From Pteria penguin (Eukaryota; Mollusca; Bivalvia; Pterioida; Pteriidae): a stretch of DNA of 64,000 bases. Below are positions 1 through 14,000 of this stretch, in pieces. The DNA lies in the NCBI GenBank assembly GCA_035048485.1, contig CM068590.1, positions 11,521,329 to 11,585,328 on the forward strand, in the 5' to 3' direction. The stretch's first letter is position 1. Each line of letters begins with the position of its first letter. Under the pieces are notes generated by a model. The model was not told where the DNA came from. It made no database searches and saw only the letters and a list, made by a program, of their open reading frames with translations. Both the position numbers and the translations under genes were made by a program.

Positions 1-186
1 CTTTCAAATGAGACCGTAAAAACTGAGGTTCTGTGTCGTGGTATGCATGGCACGTTAAAGATCCCTCACTGCTTCGGGTGGGTCTGTTGCAAAGGTCAAA
101 ATTTGTATGCCCCGCATCAGGCAGATGCCGTCACCATATACATGGGATAATTGTGGAGTGACATAAAACAATAATCAATCATCATT
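1..186 (+). repeat. tRNA-derived SINE, family A, cut by window edge
   Basis: Body and tail only: 'gagaccgtaaaaactgaggt', 'ggcacgttaaagatccctca', 'gcatcaggcagatgccgtca', then the 'ataatcaatc' tail, as in the full copies at 19292 and 36186. Confidence 0.8.
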
Positions 187-3100
187 AAGTAAAAAAAGAT
201 GGATTGACGTAAAAAACAAGAATAAATTTTTTTTCCAAAAAATGCATTTGAATATCCGTAATGCCTTTTACTCACATGTATTTAATACAAAGGTATATAA
301 ATACACCAAACATGGAATATTCCTTTCATACAAAATCATTTTAACTTTGACTAAAATTCTCTTGAAGGTATTGCAACAGTTCCCATGAAATCGAAAGATG
401 TTTTCTTCTCTACGCAAAGTGCCGTTTGATGCAAGAAGGAGAATATCGCCTCTAGATTCTACAGACATGTCATTCTGTTTATTGACATTTATTATGAAAC
501 TGTTTCATTGAATATAATGCATTTATGATTTCACGATATTACAAAATCATACAACTGTACCCATCAGGTTTTTTTTTATCTGACTATAGATAAGGCCAGT
601 AACGCAATATGTACTTTAATAAATCTTTTGTACCTTTTTTTTTAAATGTGATATTAAAAGATTCTGTCATAGATTGAACAGTTTATAACCTCATTTCATG
701 ACCAAGGTCAAGGTTATTTCATCTGTGTTGACTATCACTGTAAACTCAACAGATATGATTTTTTTTTCTTTTTACTTTTTTCCCTTTTTTGATAGCCACT
801 TGATATTTTGAAGGGGAAAAAAAAACCATTTTAAACAATCTTAAAAATGATATGCAAAAGTTGGTTTTTTTTCAACCAATTCTACAAATTTGTATGAAAT
901 TACAAAATTTTTTACATAAAATAAAAGAAAATTGAAGGCACAATTTTCAAACATTCATGCAACAGCATTATCTGGATAGAGCGATGAAAGAAGGGGGATG
1001 TTGTTGTTATATTTGTATTTATATACAATAGATAGTTTTCGAATGCATGAAAGTTAATTGGACTTACTTCCCTTTTCCGCCATTTTGGAGGTGATGCTGG
1101 AGTTCTTGCTTCATATTCTTACCAATTTCTTTTGAAAGTTTTTGAAAATGTTATTTATGTTTTCATTCCTCTGAAAATATTAAACATTTTACAATGGATT
1201 AATAATTTAATAACAAAGACAAAAATTCAAGATGCATCCTTCGTTTGAAGAAATCCCATTTATAATATGGTTAATTTATGCACAAATATTCGTCCATACA
1301 CCTCAAAGATGGCGGAGAAGGGGCGTAACTCCAGTTAAATTTTATGCATTTGAAAACTATCTATATACACATTCAGATGTTTCAAATAAGTTCATCAGTA
1401 AACTCAAATATCATCTCTATAATATAACCATATATCTGATCCTGCCTTATACTCCATGTTCAAATTAATTTCCAACTAAGAATTAAAAATATAAAAATTG
1501 CAGGTATTTCAGAAAAAATATACATATAAATCCAAATTTGTAGCAGTTGACATTTTGTCAAATTTATGTTAGACAGTCTGTGTATAATTTGTTTGACTCG
1601 TTATAGGACAGGGTTTTCTTCAATTATTCCCAAAGTTAAGAGTTCTCAAACCACCATTCTTTTACAGAAATATTCTCCCATCGACTTAGTGAATTTATCA
1701 TGTATCTCTTATGGCACTGTCAGTTCTTATATATCCAAATATTTAATTGAATTTCTCTCAAATCATTACAACAGAAGGTCAAGCTCCATAGAAAAGCTAT
1801 CCTTTAAAGAACACAAGTAATTGGTTCACATTAATTTGGGTTAAACTGATGATTTTTAAGTAAGTTAAACATCACATGAAAATAAGAGCATGTGTTTGAT
1901 AACAAGTTATGAAGTGATGACTACAGAAAGAATCTAATGGCCAGGTAGTTCCAAATTTATGTTTTATTTCTTTATACATATTGTAAACTGCTCACGGGCA
2001 TTTTTAAAGTAAGATGCTCATATTGCATTGTACAGTTGACATTACAATTATTAAACGTAATTTATTTTGAAAACACAATTGTTCAAAATTTGATTAAAAA
2101 TTTCGGAATCCTTTCATCAGTAATTAATAGACATTAAGATCCTATTTGGCAAATGAAATATTTTTTAGTTATAAAATGATAAAAGAAATTTTGGGAAAAT
2201 CCTGTCCTATGACAAGTCACTCACACTACACTGACAAGCTTGTCATAGACAGCTTCCAAAATGATCAGTGACCACACAAGAATTCTATTATGTATTAATT
2301 TGTATACTTATAATAAATAAGGTTAAGTGGCAGAATTTGCCAAAGCACTGAGCCTGAACTTAAGGCTCCACTCATATCTGTGAAGTTTTGGTTCGAATCA
2401 CATTCAGGACAAGTTGGATGGTCTGTTGGTGGGCCCTTCTAAAGTTGATGGTCTGCCAGTGAGCCAGTAAAGGTTGATAGTCTTTTGGTAGGCCTGTCAA
2501 GGGTGAATGGTCTTTCTAGGTTTGTTATTGTAGCTATCAAACTCAGAATTTTGTCAATAATACTTCAGCTTCCTCCATTATCTTTATGCAGAAAACTTTT
2601 CATAAAATTTTGACCAAGAGTCTTTGTTAATTTTTGTAAATTAATACTAACTTGCAGCAAAACACTATGTGTATTTCATTAATCTCTACTGTACATTAAG
2701 AACTTCGATAGGTCTTGAAGATTTGCATGTATGATTGAGAAGTATGGTCCATTACTTTTACGAAGACAGTTTTCCAAACAGCATAAAGGTATCTCAAGAT
2801 GAATACATTTATCGTCATTGGTAAATTAAGACAAATATGAAAATCTCTTAGTGTTTTATTACATGTATAAAAGTACTGCATTCTAGCTTTATACCCTGTT
2901 CAAGTGATGAACTTTGACCCCTATTAATTAACATAGTAAAGTATGTTTATGGAGATATAAATATATTTGCAATAAAATTTTGTTCTAGACATCAATCTCA
3001 TATCAACAAGTGTGGTAGAAGCTTTAAATATGTATACACTTTAAGTGAGATTCTATAAATTACACCAGTTCATAGAAATCTCACAAGTTATCAGAGTAAA

Positions 3101-3892
3101 CTCTACGAGATTCTTGTATTCTTGAAATCGTCACTATGCATGTTACTTTCAATTTCGTTTTTTTTTTTTTAACGTTATGAAAACATTTGTTATTGGATAA
3201 ATTATGGCAAACACTTGATTAAAATAAAGTATGGATCATGGAAGAGCAAATTCTGTCTACCATGGAGTTATAACCAGAATTACGAAATGTAAAACTGACA
3301 TATAATTATATAAGCCTGTACAATATAGTAAGGTCTTGACAAGCAAATGGTTGTAGAAAGATAATTGTGGTACACTGTAGCTTTCGATATTTGTTTTTTT
3401 TTTTCTGTTATAAATTATTGTATACAAACCAACATTGTTAATGTATGTATAAAATAAAACATGTTGTTCCTGTAGATTCTTTTTTAAAAATTTTTCTTCA
3501 AATTCTTCATATTCTTTGCTTAAATATCGTGGAGTAGAGACAGCGGTGATGAAGTGAGTAAAACTGTCTGCTAGAACTGGCAGTAGATTTTCACCAGTTT
3601 AACCCTTAGGCTGAGATAGGTCTATCCATACTACCTTGGACAGGATTACATGTCTTGATCACATCTATATTCAGTGCAGCCATACAGAGGAAAATACATG
3701 TAGATTTAAAGCTGTGCATAATCGTCATATTTCAGAAATGACCACTTAACAGAGGTCATCTTTATACAAAGACTTCTTTTACAATGTACAAGAAAATAAA
3801 AGTATAAAAAGTGACCTTAACTAACAGCAGACGTTTGGATAAATGTGGCCATTAAGTCATAGTAATTATAATAACACTGTAAAGCTCGTGTT
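187..3892. other. Gene-free AT-rich sequence
   Basis: No coding region, RNA gene or well-defined repeat is recognisable. Short open frames here have no family motifs or splice support. Poly-T and poly-A runs are frequent. This is downstream of gene 1. Confidence 0.5.
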
Positions 3893-4150
3893 TCAATCTG
3901 TATCCATGGTTGTTGCTGTGGTTATCATATCCATGGTTGTTATATCCGTGTCTGTTGTTATATCCATGGTTGTTGCTGTGGATATTATATCCATGGTTGT
4001 TGCTGCGGTTATTATATCCATGGTTGTTATATCCGTGTCCGTTGTTATATCCATGGTTGTTGTTATATCCATGGTTGTTGCTGTGGTTACGATATCCATG
4101 GTTGATGCTGTGGTTGTTATATCTGTGTCAGTTGTAATATCCATGGTTGT
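3893..4150. repeat. Minisatellite adjoining the GH63-like stop codon
   Basis: Units of 18-24 bases built on 'atatccatggttgttgctgt' and a variant with 'atccgtgtctgttgtt'. All units are multiples of three or nearly so, hence long open frames on both strands. It lies immediately 3' of the gene 1 stop codon, so it probably forms the start of that transcript's 3' UTR. Confidence 0.9.
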
Positions 4151-4207
4151 TATGGAAATTTATTAATCAGTAACTCAATCACAAGGGATGTCCATCCAGT
4201 CTGGTGG
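4150..4207 (-). CDS. Exon 19 (terminal) of GH63-like gene
   Basis: Only 58 bases of coding sequence: acceptor ctctttcag, then a split Ser and [18 protein letters not shown] followed by TAA. This completes the family C-terminus 'GASHQTGWTGLVAKLL'. Phase fits exon 18. The stop codon directly adjoins the 3893-4150 minisatellite. Confidence 0.88.
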
Positions 4208-4970
4208 CTGAAAGAGAATTGAATTGATATGAAAACTTCATATATACAGTTGAAACTTGTTATGTCGAAGTCGACAGGACCAGAGCAAATACTTAAATTT
4301 ATCCGGAATTCGAGATAAACATCATCTTTTTATTTAACTATTTTTTATCATTCTTATTAACATATGAATTATACATGTATTGTTTTATAAGTTATTCTTT
4401 CATATTTTAGTAAATGTAATGCATGCTGCTACTGACTAAATTTTAACTACTATCCACACTTAACAGCAAGCCTTTAATTGAAGAAAAATTTAAAAAAAAA
4501 TTGTATTATCAGCTCTTTATATTTTTAATTCATCTAATAATTTACTACAAGCTGCGAAAATAATACCAAACTATAATCTGCCCTAAATGAATGTGTTTTA
4601 ATACTGAGATTAGCATATTTTGAAATAACAAGTGCCGATGTATTCCAATTATCTAATCATCATTGAATGATTAAGGTGAAATGGATTCACGATCAAATAA
4701 TCAGCCATTGTCGTACCCCTCCCTGAGATAATTGGTTGTTTGCACTTCTACCTTTATCGCCGTGTTAATCACTTTTGTTTTGTACTGTAAACAATGACAC
4801 TTTGAGATAATGAGTTTAAAATATGCAAAAAATAGGGTTTGGGGACGGCTTTTAGCCTCTGACATAAGTGGAATTTCGATTTAACCGAGTTCGACTTAAC
4901 CGAAGTAAAATTGTAAAGAAATTAAATAAAAAATTCGGGACTTAAACTTGACTTTGAGATAAATGGAATT

Positions 4971-5045
<75 letters not shown>

Positions 5046-8000
5046 TCTTTTGATTTGGTTTGCTAGAGTATCTAGTATCAATATTCTGCAACATAAAAAG
5101 GAACATTGTGGGCATGCATAGGAACTGAACCTTCTTCAAGCCAATATCTTGAACATTATATTAATTCTTATTCTAGTTACAGCATTTAAACAAAAAGTAT
5201 CTAATTTCTTAAGTGTAAGAGTGATTACCTTCATTCAAAAGAAAATGCTGCCATTTAAATTGAAAAAAAAAAACATGATAATTATTCCAGTGCGCAACCT
5301 GTTGCTATGGAGAAATAATAATGCTATCACTTGTTCATCTGTCTGTTTTTCTATTATTCTGCCTGTTTGTTAACCTTGTGGACGTAATGAACAAAACTTT
5401 TTGCAAAGAGGTTTGTGAAAAGTGGTATACTTATTTTTTAGCTTGCCTGGACAAATGTCCAGGAAACTAGTGTCATACCCCCGACTTCTGCCATCCAACT
5501 TCTACCGTACGCAACACTTTATCCTGGGCTATAACGTTTGAACCATAAGAAACAGGACTTAGATATTTCATTATTTGATTCTTCATGACCAGAGCTTTCA
5601 TTTAGTACCATCACTTTTTACATGTACTTCATGACCTTGATCTTGGACTTTGACCTATTTTTCAAAAACTTGAACCTGGCCTGTATCTTTTGAACCATTA
5701 GAGACAGGATTTTGATATTTGACATGTAGCTTCCTCATGACCAGATATGTCATTTGGTGCCATCTTTCTGGATGTTGTGACCTTGATCCTGGACATTAAC
5801 CTTGACCGTATCTTTTGAACCAATGCAGATAAAACTTTGATATTCCACAAGTCGATTCCTTATGATCAGAACTTTCATTTACTGCCCATATTTTTTACCT
5901 CATGACCTTGACCTAAGTCTTGACTTACTTTTCAAATAGAAGAGTGTGTCTGTCGAAACAGCTGCCCCCGACTGTGGCAAAATTCATAGCATGTAATATA
6001 GCATAAATTATATTATTTGACTTGACTTTTAAACTGTCCGTGTGACACAAATATGCTCACTGGCAGCTAAACTAGTGAAATATAATTGCCTGAGAACAAT
6101 ATTTTCAAGAGATTTTAAATGTTCAAGGGCACTTACTCTGTCAAAAATTACTGGAACACACCCATATTTGAAGTTGACCTGCATTTCCCTATGATATATC
6201 TGTATAACAAATATCAATTTAATCCATCTAGCCATAACTGAGAAAATGAGCTGAAAGTGTCATTTTTAAGAAATTGTCCAAGTTCAAGGGCAATAACTCT
6301 GTCAAAAATTACCGTAACACACCAATATTCGAACCTGACCTGAATTTTCCCTTGATACATATATATAGCTAATATCATTTTAATCCAACAAACCTTCAAA
6401 GAGAAAATGAGCAGAAACTCAATGATGACAGAAGAACGGAATGACGGAACAGGGTAACACTATATGCCCCAGCTATTTCATGGCGAGGGCATAAAAACTT
6501 TAGTTTTGGTCCTATCATTTCAACCATTACAGACAGGGCTTTAACATTTCACATGTAGATTCCCTATAATCAAAGCTTTCATTTGGTTCCATCACTTTAT
6601 AGCTCGTGACCTTGACCTTAGGCCTTCATCTACTTTTCAAAAACTTTAACTTTGGCTTCATCTTTTCATTTGCTGCCATTACTTCTTACTTTGAACACTG
6701 ACCTACTTTTCAAAAACTTCATTCTGGGTTTATCATCCTTTGAATTGTTAGAGATATGGCTTTGATCTTTCCAGTGTAAATTCCTAAAGACCAAGTTTTT
6801 ATTTGGTGCCATTACTTTTGACCTCATGACCTTGACCTTGAACTTTGACTTACTTTTCAAAACACATCACAGATTTATAAATCATTGCTTTTAATGTCCA
6901 TGATATGATTATGACCCCGACCGGTGAACTATGTTGTCTTCTGACAAAATTGTATTAATACACAACAAATAATTTGTAAAGCTTGATACACAGTTTTGTT
7001 AAATAATCAAAGTCACAACTAAATAAAGTTGGTTTAATTTTCATCACACACATTTCATGTTTGTGTCAAGTTCCAATCCACTTTATACAGATCCTATGCT
7101 ATCTATAATGAGGGTAAACAGCTGTGTGACAAAGGGTAGGTGAAGTCTATATGAAGTAACCCATAACTAAATGTTACATGATTTGCAAATGGAATGACTT
7201 GTAGTTTGTTGGTCTGTTCGATTCTGCTTTTACTTTATGCCAATAACAATTTCTGCCATGTGGTGATGGCATCAATTATCCATGGCACAAAAATTGAGAA
7301 TTATTCAACAGAACTATACACAGCAGTGAGGGATGGCAACATGCCATGTCTACTGTTACATGGAGCCGTGGTTATTACTGTCACATTGGAATACAGGACA
7401 CTGACAAACTGCTGGCTGGAGTCACGACCTCACGACTTCTTGATCACAAGTCTAGCACCTTATCAATCAAGCTATGTGGGAACAATTTTGCACAAAACTA
7501 TCCACAGGGCATTGAAATAAATGAATTTATTTCCTTTCATTTTCTTACCAGTTACATGTAATACAACTGCAATATGTATTTTCACATGGCTGACTAACCA
7601 CAAATAATATTTTCTTTTAATGTATATATTGTTTGTACAAGAGTATGAAATATAAAGGTATATGAATAAGTATGTGTCTACAAAAAGTTGAAGAGAAAAA
7701 AACTGATTCATTTCAAGTACGTGTAGATTTGCATATCTCTATCTAAAAGTTCACTACATTAATGTTGTAAAACGAGAAAGCCTTATGCTTAAAGATTCTC
7801 TAGAAATGTTTATGCTTAACAATTCTCAATTAGGTGAGATGTTGAAAAAGGCTGTGGTATGAGGAAGTTAGAGACAAATTGCACTAGAAATCGCTGACAA
7901 AAATGTTACAAGCATGTATGTTCCTTGTAATATCCCTCTCTAAATATATATACATTCCAATCCACTAGCAGAGACACAGTTTATCCTAAACAACATTAGA

Positions 8001-11000
8001 AAGGTTCATACCTTGCACCACAGCCCCTTCCTGTATCACCATCGAAATACTCAAAGAACTGAATCAAGTTATTCCATCCAGCTTCTTTGTACTTGGTATA
8101 GGAGCCTGAAAGAAGTGAGAGCAGAGGCAATCTGAATATATGTCCCATCTTTCCTCATCATTGAAATCTGTCATTTGAATTGAAATTTTGAAATTATATG
8201 TTGTTTAAAAAATTGTCTCTTCATACCAAAAGTTTGGTCCTAGTTTTTCCTGTTGTTGTTTTAATACTTCATGTTGAACTTATTTCACTTACGCAGTTGC
8301 AACATCTACCATATACATTTTATGACTTTCACTTTTTCTGTCTTGTCTAAAAGAAAAGACAAAAGTTTTTCTTTCTTGTTCAAAACACAAAACCTCAGCT
8401 CAAATTAAGGGAATCTTGGCCTTGATCTGAGGACACTATAGCCTTGCCTTTACGCCAGCAATGAATAGTTTATAGATTTTTGGTAATTTAATTTTGTTTA
8501 CCATGGCATGGTCTTAAACCTGTGTGCTTATCAATACAAAACAAGGCAATGATTCTGTCCATCAAATGTGCTGCCACTTGACTGTGTGAAGAGACAGTTG
8601 TTTCAGACAGTGGGGTGAATAAAAATGTGTCTGTGGCACTTCTCAATAAGGAATCTATCACCAAATAGTTCACTGAAATAAAACAAAACTTTCACTGTTT
8701 TTTTCTCAATGGTAATATAGTGCATTCAAAATACAATCAACATTTACTCTTTGATGATGGTAATAGCTAAAAGTCTTCCACATGTTACATTTCTGAGCCA
8801 CATTATTTATGTAAATATAGTTATTTAAAGTCTAAATGTTCAATTCACCTTGTAGATCTAAAATAACATTAGATATGCCCTTAATGATCAGTTTCTCAAA
8901 TTATTTCAAATTTACAAATTTCAGAACTAGAAATTCACTTTTGTATTCAATTCTACTTTGAATTATGATTACAATGATTAAAGTATTTTTTGTAAAAATA
9001 ATTGGAATGACTTAAATTACTGAATGGAGTTGAGGAAGCTCAGCAGGTGGCATGCTTCACCTGAATCCAAGAGACTCCAATGTCTTAGGTTCAAGTCAAA
9101 CTAGTAATTTGTCAGTGTCTTGTCATTCAGATCAGACCATAAAATCTGAAATCCGATGACACAGTGGACATTCAGATGTAAAACATCCTTCACTGCCATG
9201 AAGGGTTTTATTGGTAAATTCCAAATTTCTATGCCATGCATCAAGCAGATTCTGTCATTATACAAGTGAAAGAATTTTGGCATAATGTAAAACAAGAAAC
9301 AATTTCAATAAGGAAAAGCAATCAAGTACTACTATCCCATAGGACAAGTGACTAATGTGAATGAATTTACAAACTTACTACACATCCATACTGGTCCTCT
9401 CCAGTTACTATTTCCACCAAACATCCTAGTGTTGGACTCTCCAGGGGCATAAGAGATGGTCACATGGGATGCAGTGACACATAGCCTATCTTTCAGATCT
9501 TTATCTAAAGGCAGTATGTATGGTTCCTCGGCATATACCTGAAAATTATTTGATGTTTTACACTACGCCATTAATAAAATCCCATGTACATGGTAATCAC
9601 TACTATGTGTTCACTTCTTGTCATGAACCCCCCCCCCCTCCCCCCCCCCCCACCCTGAAATGTCATTTATCTAAATTTTTAAAAATAAGAACAAAGTTCC
9701 TTGTTATCACTTTCTCATGTTTGATCGTAACTCACACAGTGGTTCCTCCAAAATTTCTTTGACAACGAAAAATGAAAGATTTTCTTTGGAGATGCAAATT
9801 CCTACAGCAAGTATAACTACGGTTTTACCATGTTTTTGGTAAATAAAAACGGCATGCAAAATGTCTTCATTTGTGACAGTCCTATTTGAGTATAAGGAAT
9901 GTATGACATCACAACAGTGGAAACAAAACTAATAACTGCATATAAAGCAAATGCTGTAAGGCTGAAAAATAACACAAATGGTGTATTATCAGCTTTTAAG
10001 GTTTCTTGCTACAATTAGTTTTCATGGAGTGATATTTTTATATGGAATATAATTAAGATCTTGGTCACCTGCAAGAAGTAGAATAATCTAAATTGCTGAA
10101 GTTAAGTGCCAAAAACAGTACACATTTTTAACATCGGAAATTCATTTAAACTATAAAATCTATTTAGTATCTATTTAGTATCCGACTGTGAAGAGTCATA
10201 ACCAATAAATGACTATTTTTTGTTATAAGTGTGATTCAGATATGTACCAAATGCAGTGGTAGATTCAGGATTTCTGAAAAGGAGACCCACATATGAAAGT
10301 CAATTAAGTCTTGAATATACAATATGGATGTACAGACACACAGATGGATGGACAGACATGGTGATTCCAGTTGCCGGTGGGTGGGTTAAATATACAATAC
10401 TACAACTGCTAAAATTTGCCACTGTTTGCATTCAGCCATCTACCAAATCCATTGATCTTAATGTGACCACTATTTATGTGGGAAATATGAGGGCGATACA
10501 CTGTCATATCATTACAATGACAATGTGTGAAATCTTGAAATTGTTGTAGCTGAACCTTGTAAGAGAAGACTTTCTTCAGAAAGCAAGGGGCAGACTTGGT
10601 ATAGTGGTAAAGCGCTTGGTTTGCGGTGCTGACGATCCGGGTTCAAATCCCGGAATGCGCCACTATGCTTAAGAGGTTGGTTACCTCCTGCTTCCATGTT
10701 GCGATATAACTGAAATATTGTTAAAAGCCACGTAAAACACCAATCAACCAACTTCAGAAAGCAAACAATATCAACCAGTTGGAGATTTTTAATGTTACAT
10801 CAAGCTATATCAACGGTATATTAGCACTAGAAAAGAATAAATTTAACGGAAAAATCAGTGACATTTATAAACCTGAACTTCTCTGAAATAAAGCATATGT
10901 AACTAATAAGAAATGGTCTACTGAGATAAAAATTCAAACTGCTGCTTCTTACTCAACACTTCCTTGGCATTTGTATCTGATTTCAGATCCAAAAATAGCT

Positions 11001-14000
11001 TTATAACATCAGGATGATAATGTTACGCTGATAGGGGTGATTTTGTATTGGTGCACTATATATAATGCACTGAGTGCTAACTCTGCTTAATGAGTCCGTT
11101 CTCGGTACGAGTTTTAATGCACTGCGCAAGTTTTAGCACATGCCGATCGATTGTAATCATTAAAATAGTCGGCGTCTTAAAAACATTAATGATATTAAGA
11201 AATTATCAACAATTTATAAAATCAGCATAGTTTAACCGAAATGTATCTACCCAAAATTTATATATCGAAATTAATTCCCATAATATCTGATTACGACATT
11301 TCAAAACGTTAAAAATAATGTTTTTTGAGATCTTCCCCCAAAATTAAACCAAGCGGTGAATTTTTCTACAATGCTCTGAAAATTATTTTTATTTAGCATT
11401 TCATCACTGACGAAAAAATGATCAATTTTCTTATTGTAGTTTTTGAGATATTTTTACCCAGAACGGCCTCGTTAAATATGAATCCCACTAAAACTCAGAC
11501 ACACAACACAGTATTGACCAATCAACATTAATTCCAGCATTATCACATGATACCTTCTAAACCAATCAACCGTCTCCTAACTACCTTGGATAGAGAGCGG
11601 ATTCCATATGGAGAAAGGAACTCTTCTTCATTAAACAGTATGTGTACTATGTCACGTTGTCTGGCTTTGGGTACGGCAGATAATTTGTACATGCCATCTA
11701 CCTTCTCAATCTAAACAAAAATGCACACATAAAGAACTTAGTCACTAATTGTAATTTATACTTTTTTCTTTTAAATAATAATTACTAATTACATGAACAT
11801 CATATATAAATCATAATACATGTATCTTCATTGCATTTTGTTTATCAAGCATTAGCAGGCCCTTTTTTCTAATTTGTAAATTTGTCCAATAAATTAATTA
11901 AAAGATATATTCTACAAGTTTATATATACACTTGGTCTGTAATTGGGTCTTTTCATTAGATAGAGTTATTTCCCATATAAGCAGGTATTTAATGTCAACC
12001 CATAGTTTCATTATATAGAGTTATTTCCCATATAAGCAGGTATTTAATGTCAACCCATAGTGAGGTCAACCAGTTCTATGGAAACTGGTGTAAAATTACA
12101 GGAAATGATATAGAAAGTTCTATAACGTCACAATCGTTTGACATCAGATACCTGCTCAAATGGGAAATAACTCTTTATAACGAAAAGATCCAATTGTTGG
12201 TAATACATATATGAATAGGTGTACCACACTTCAAACCAGTATCTTGTATGACGTGAGAGGAAAATTAATCTCTGCAGACAAATGAACAGACCGTCACACT
12301 ATAAGATTCCAGTATAGCGTAAAGACAAACAGATACTCACAAATGCAGAAGTTGGTTGAATGTTTTGAAGAGCAAGGGAGAGCCTTCTGCTATTTTTCAG
12401 CTCTGTGTCCTTTATGTTTATTCCAGCAAACCATGGAATAATTCCAACCAGGGAGCGAACTCTGATGGGAACTCTTCTGGTTGCGGTGGAACATACATCA
12501 TAATAAAACTTGTCATGTGGATGCCATAAACCTATGGTAGAAAACATGTCAAGGTCACCAATGATATGTCAAGGTGATGTAATCATGGAAACTGTATGAT
12601 TTAGTAGATAAAAGTGAAATATGGAATTATATGATAGATATTGATAAAAATTACGACGAACGCACAGTGATTGAGAAATTTTATGTACCGTTATCTACCA
12701 TGATCTCACCATCTCAGTTATTATTGTCTCATGTGAAAGACAGCAGCCATTTTAACAAAAAAAACTTACGAATTGTCCAAAGTTTTTTAACTTACGAACT
12801 TCGTAAGTGAATTCTTAAGTCCTTTTCATGACAGTTTTCTCATCTTAATCCTGGATCTTATTAAAAAACACAGTCATCTTTGTTTACTGTAACTTTCAAC
12901 TTACGATAAAAATTTTATATTTACTTGATATTAATCAGCTGTAAAGTTATGAACAATATTTGACTTTTGAGGTTTTTTGAGAAACGGAATGAGTTTGTAA
13001 GTTTCTTCATAATAGAAATATTAGTTGTAAATCTTTTTTTGTGAAAAGAGCTACAGGACTTCAATCAATGAGTCGGCAGTTGTCTCGAGTTCAAACCCCA
13101 AGCTAGACGTACTACTGGCTGAGGTATGCTAGCTGTAACAGAGACATAGGACAATAATAATAAGTAATTCGTTAATATCTTTTGTTACCTCCTCTTGCTA
13201 TACTCTTATTCAGATCCTCTGCAATCCTCAGAAAGTGATTCAAGTATGTGATGGCATCGATGCTGCATTGTGGATTGTTAAAAGACAAAATGGCTGCCAT
13301 TCTCATCATGGCCAGAGCAAACATTGCCATCCACCCTGTTGCATCTGCCTACAGAAAAACAAAATGTGTTTGTGAAACACTAATACCCTCACATAGTACA
13401 CCAATGTTTATTACAAACATGTAACATGTCAAAGTCAAGGTCATCATCAAATTTTGAAATCAGCAAAAGGAATACTATGAAATCACATTATTTCTTGGGG
13501 GAACAATTTTCATGGTTTTCGTGAAACCCTTCAGCAACATATTTACACTCTCAATGAATGGTTAAATATAAAACAAGTAATTTCTAACATCATGTAATAG
13601 GACAGAAGTATAGAAATTTTACTGATGAATCACACACAAACAAAAAAATGGAATAACTTGTTATTTACTTGTTACTTGGATCGTTTGTCTCAAAATATAC
13701 TGTAGTTACTACTAATTAGTCACATGTTCAAACTAACATTGTAGAATCTGTTCTGAATCAATGGTATTTCATACATAAATTAATTTTATTGAATAATAAT
13801 AATCAGGTCACATTTTAATGACATCTTGTCATGCTTGTCAATAACCCAGTGATCATGGAGACTTCTTTCTTTGAACACCACCGATGTTCATGAAATTATG
13901 TCCCCACAAAAGTATGTAATATCTCAATTTCACAAAAATTGAGCCCCACAAAAATAAATTATTTTACAATAGTTAACAGGAGTACACTTGAAACAAGAAC

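Noticed and set aside
3843..4166. 107-codon plus-strand frame of V/I/S/M repeats and its antisense partner
   Set aside because: It is the translation of a minisatellite with unit length divisible by three, and it overlaps the terminal exon of the GH63-like gene on the other strand.
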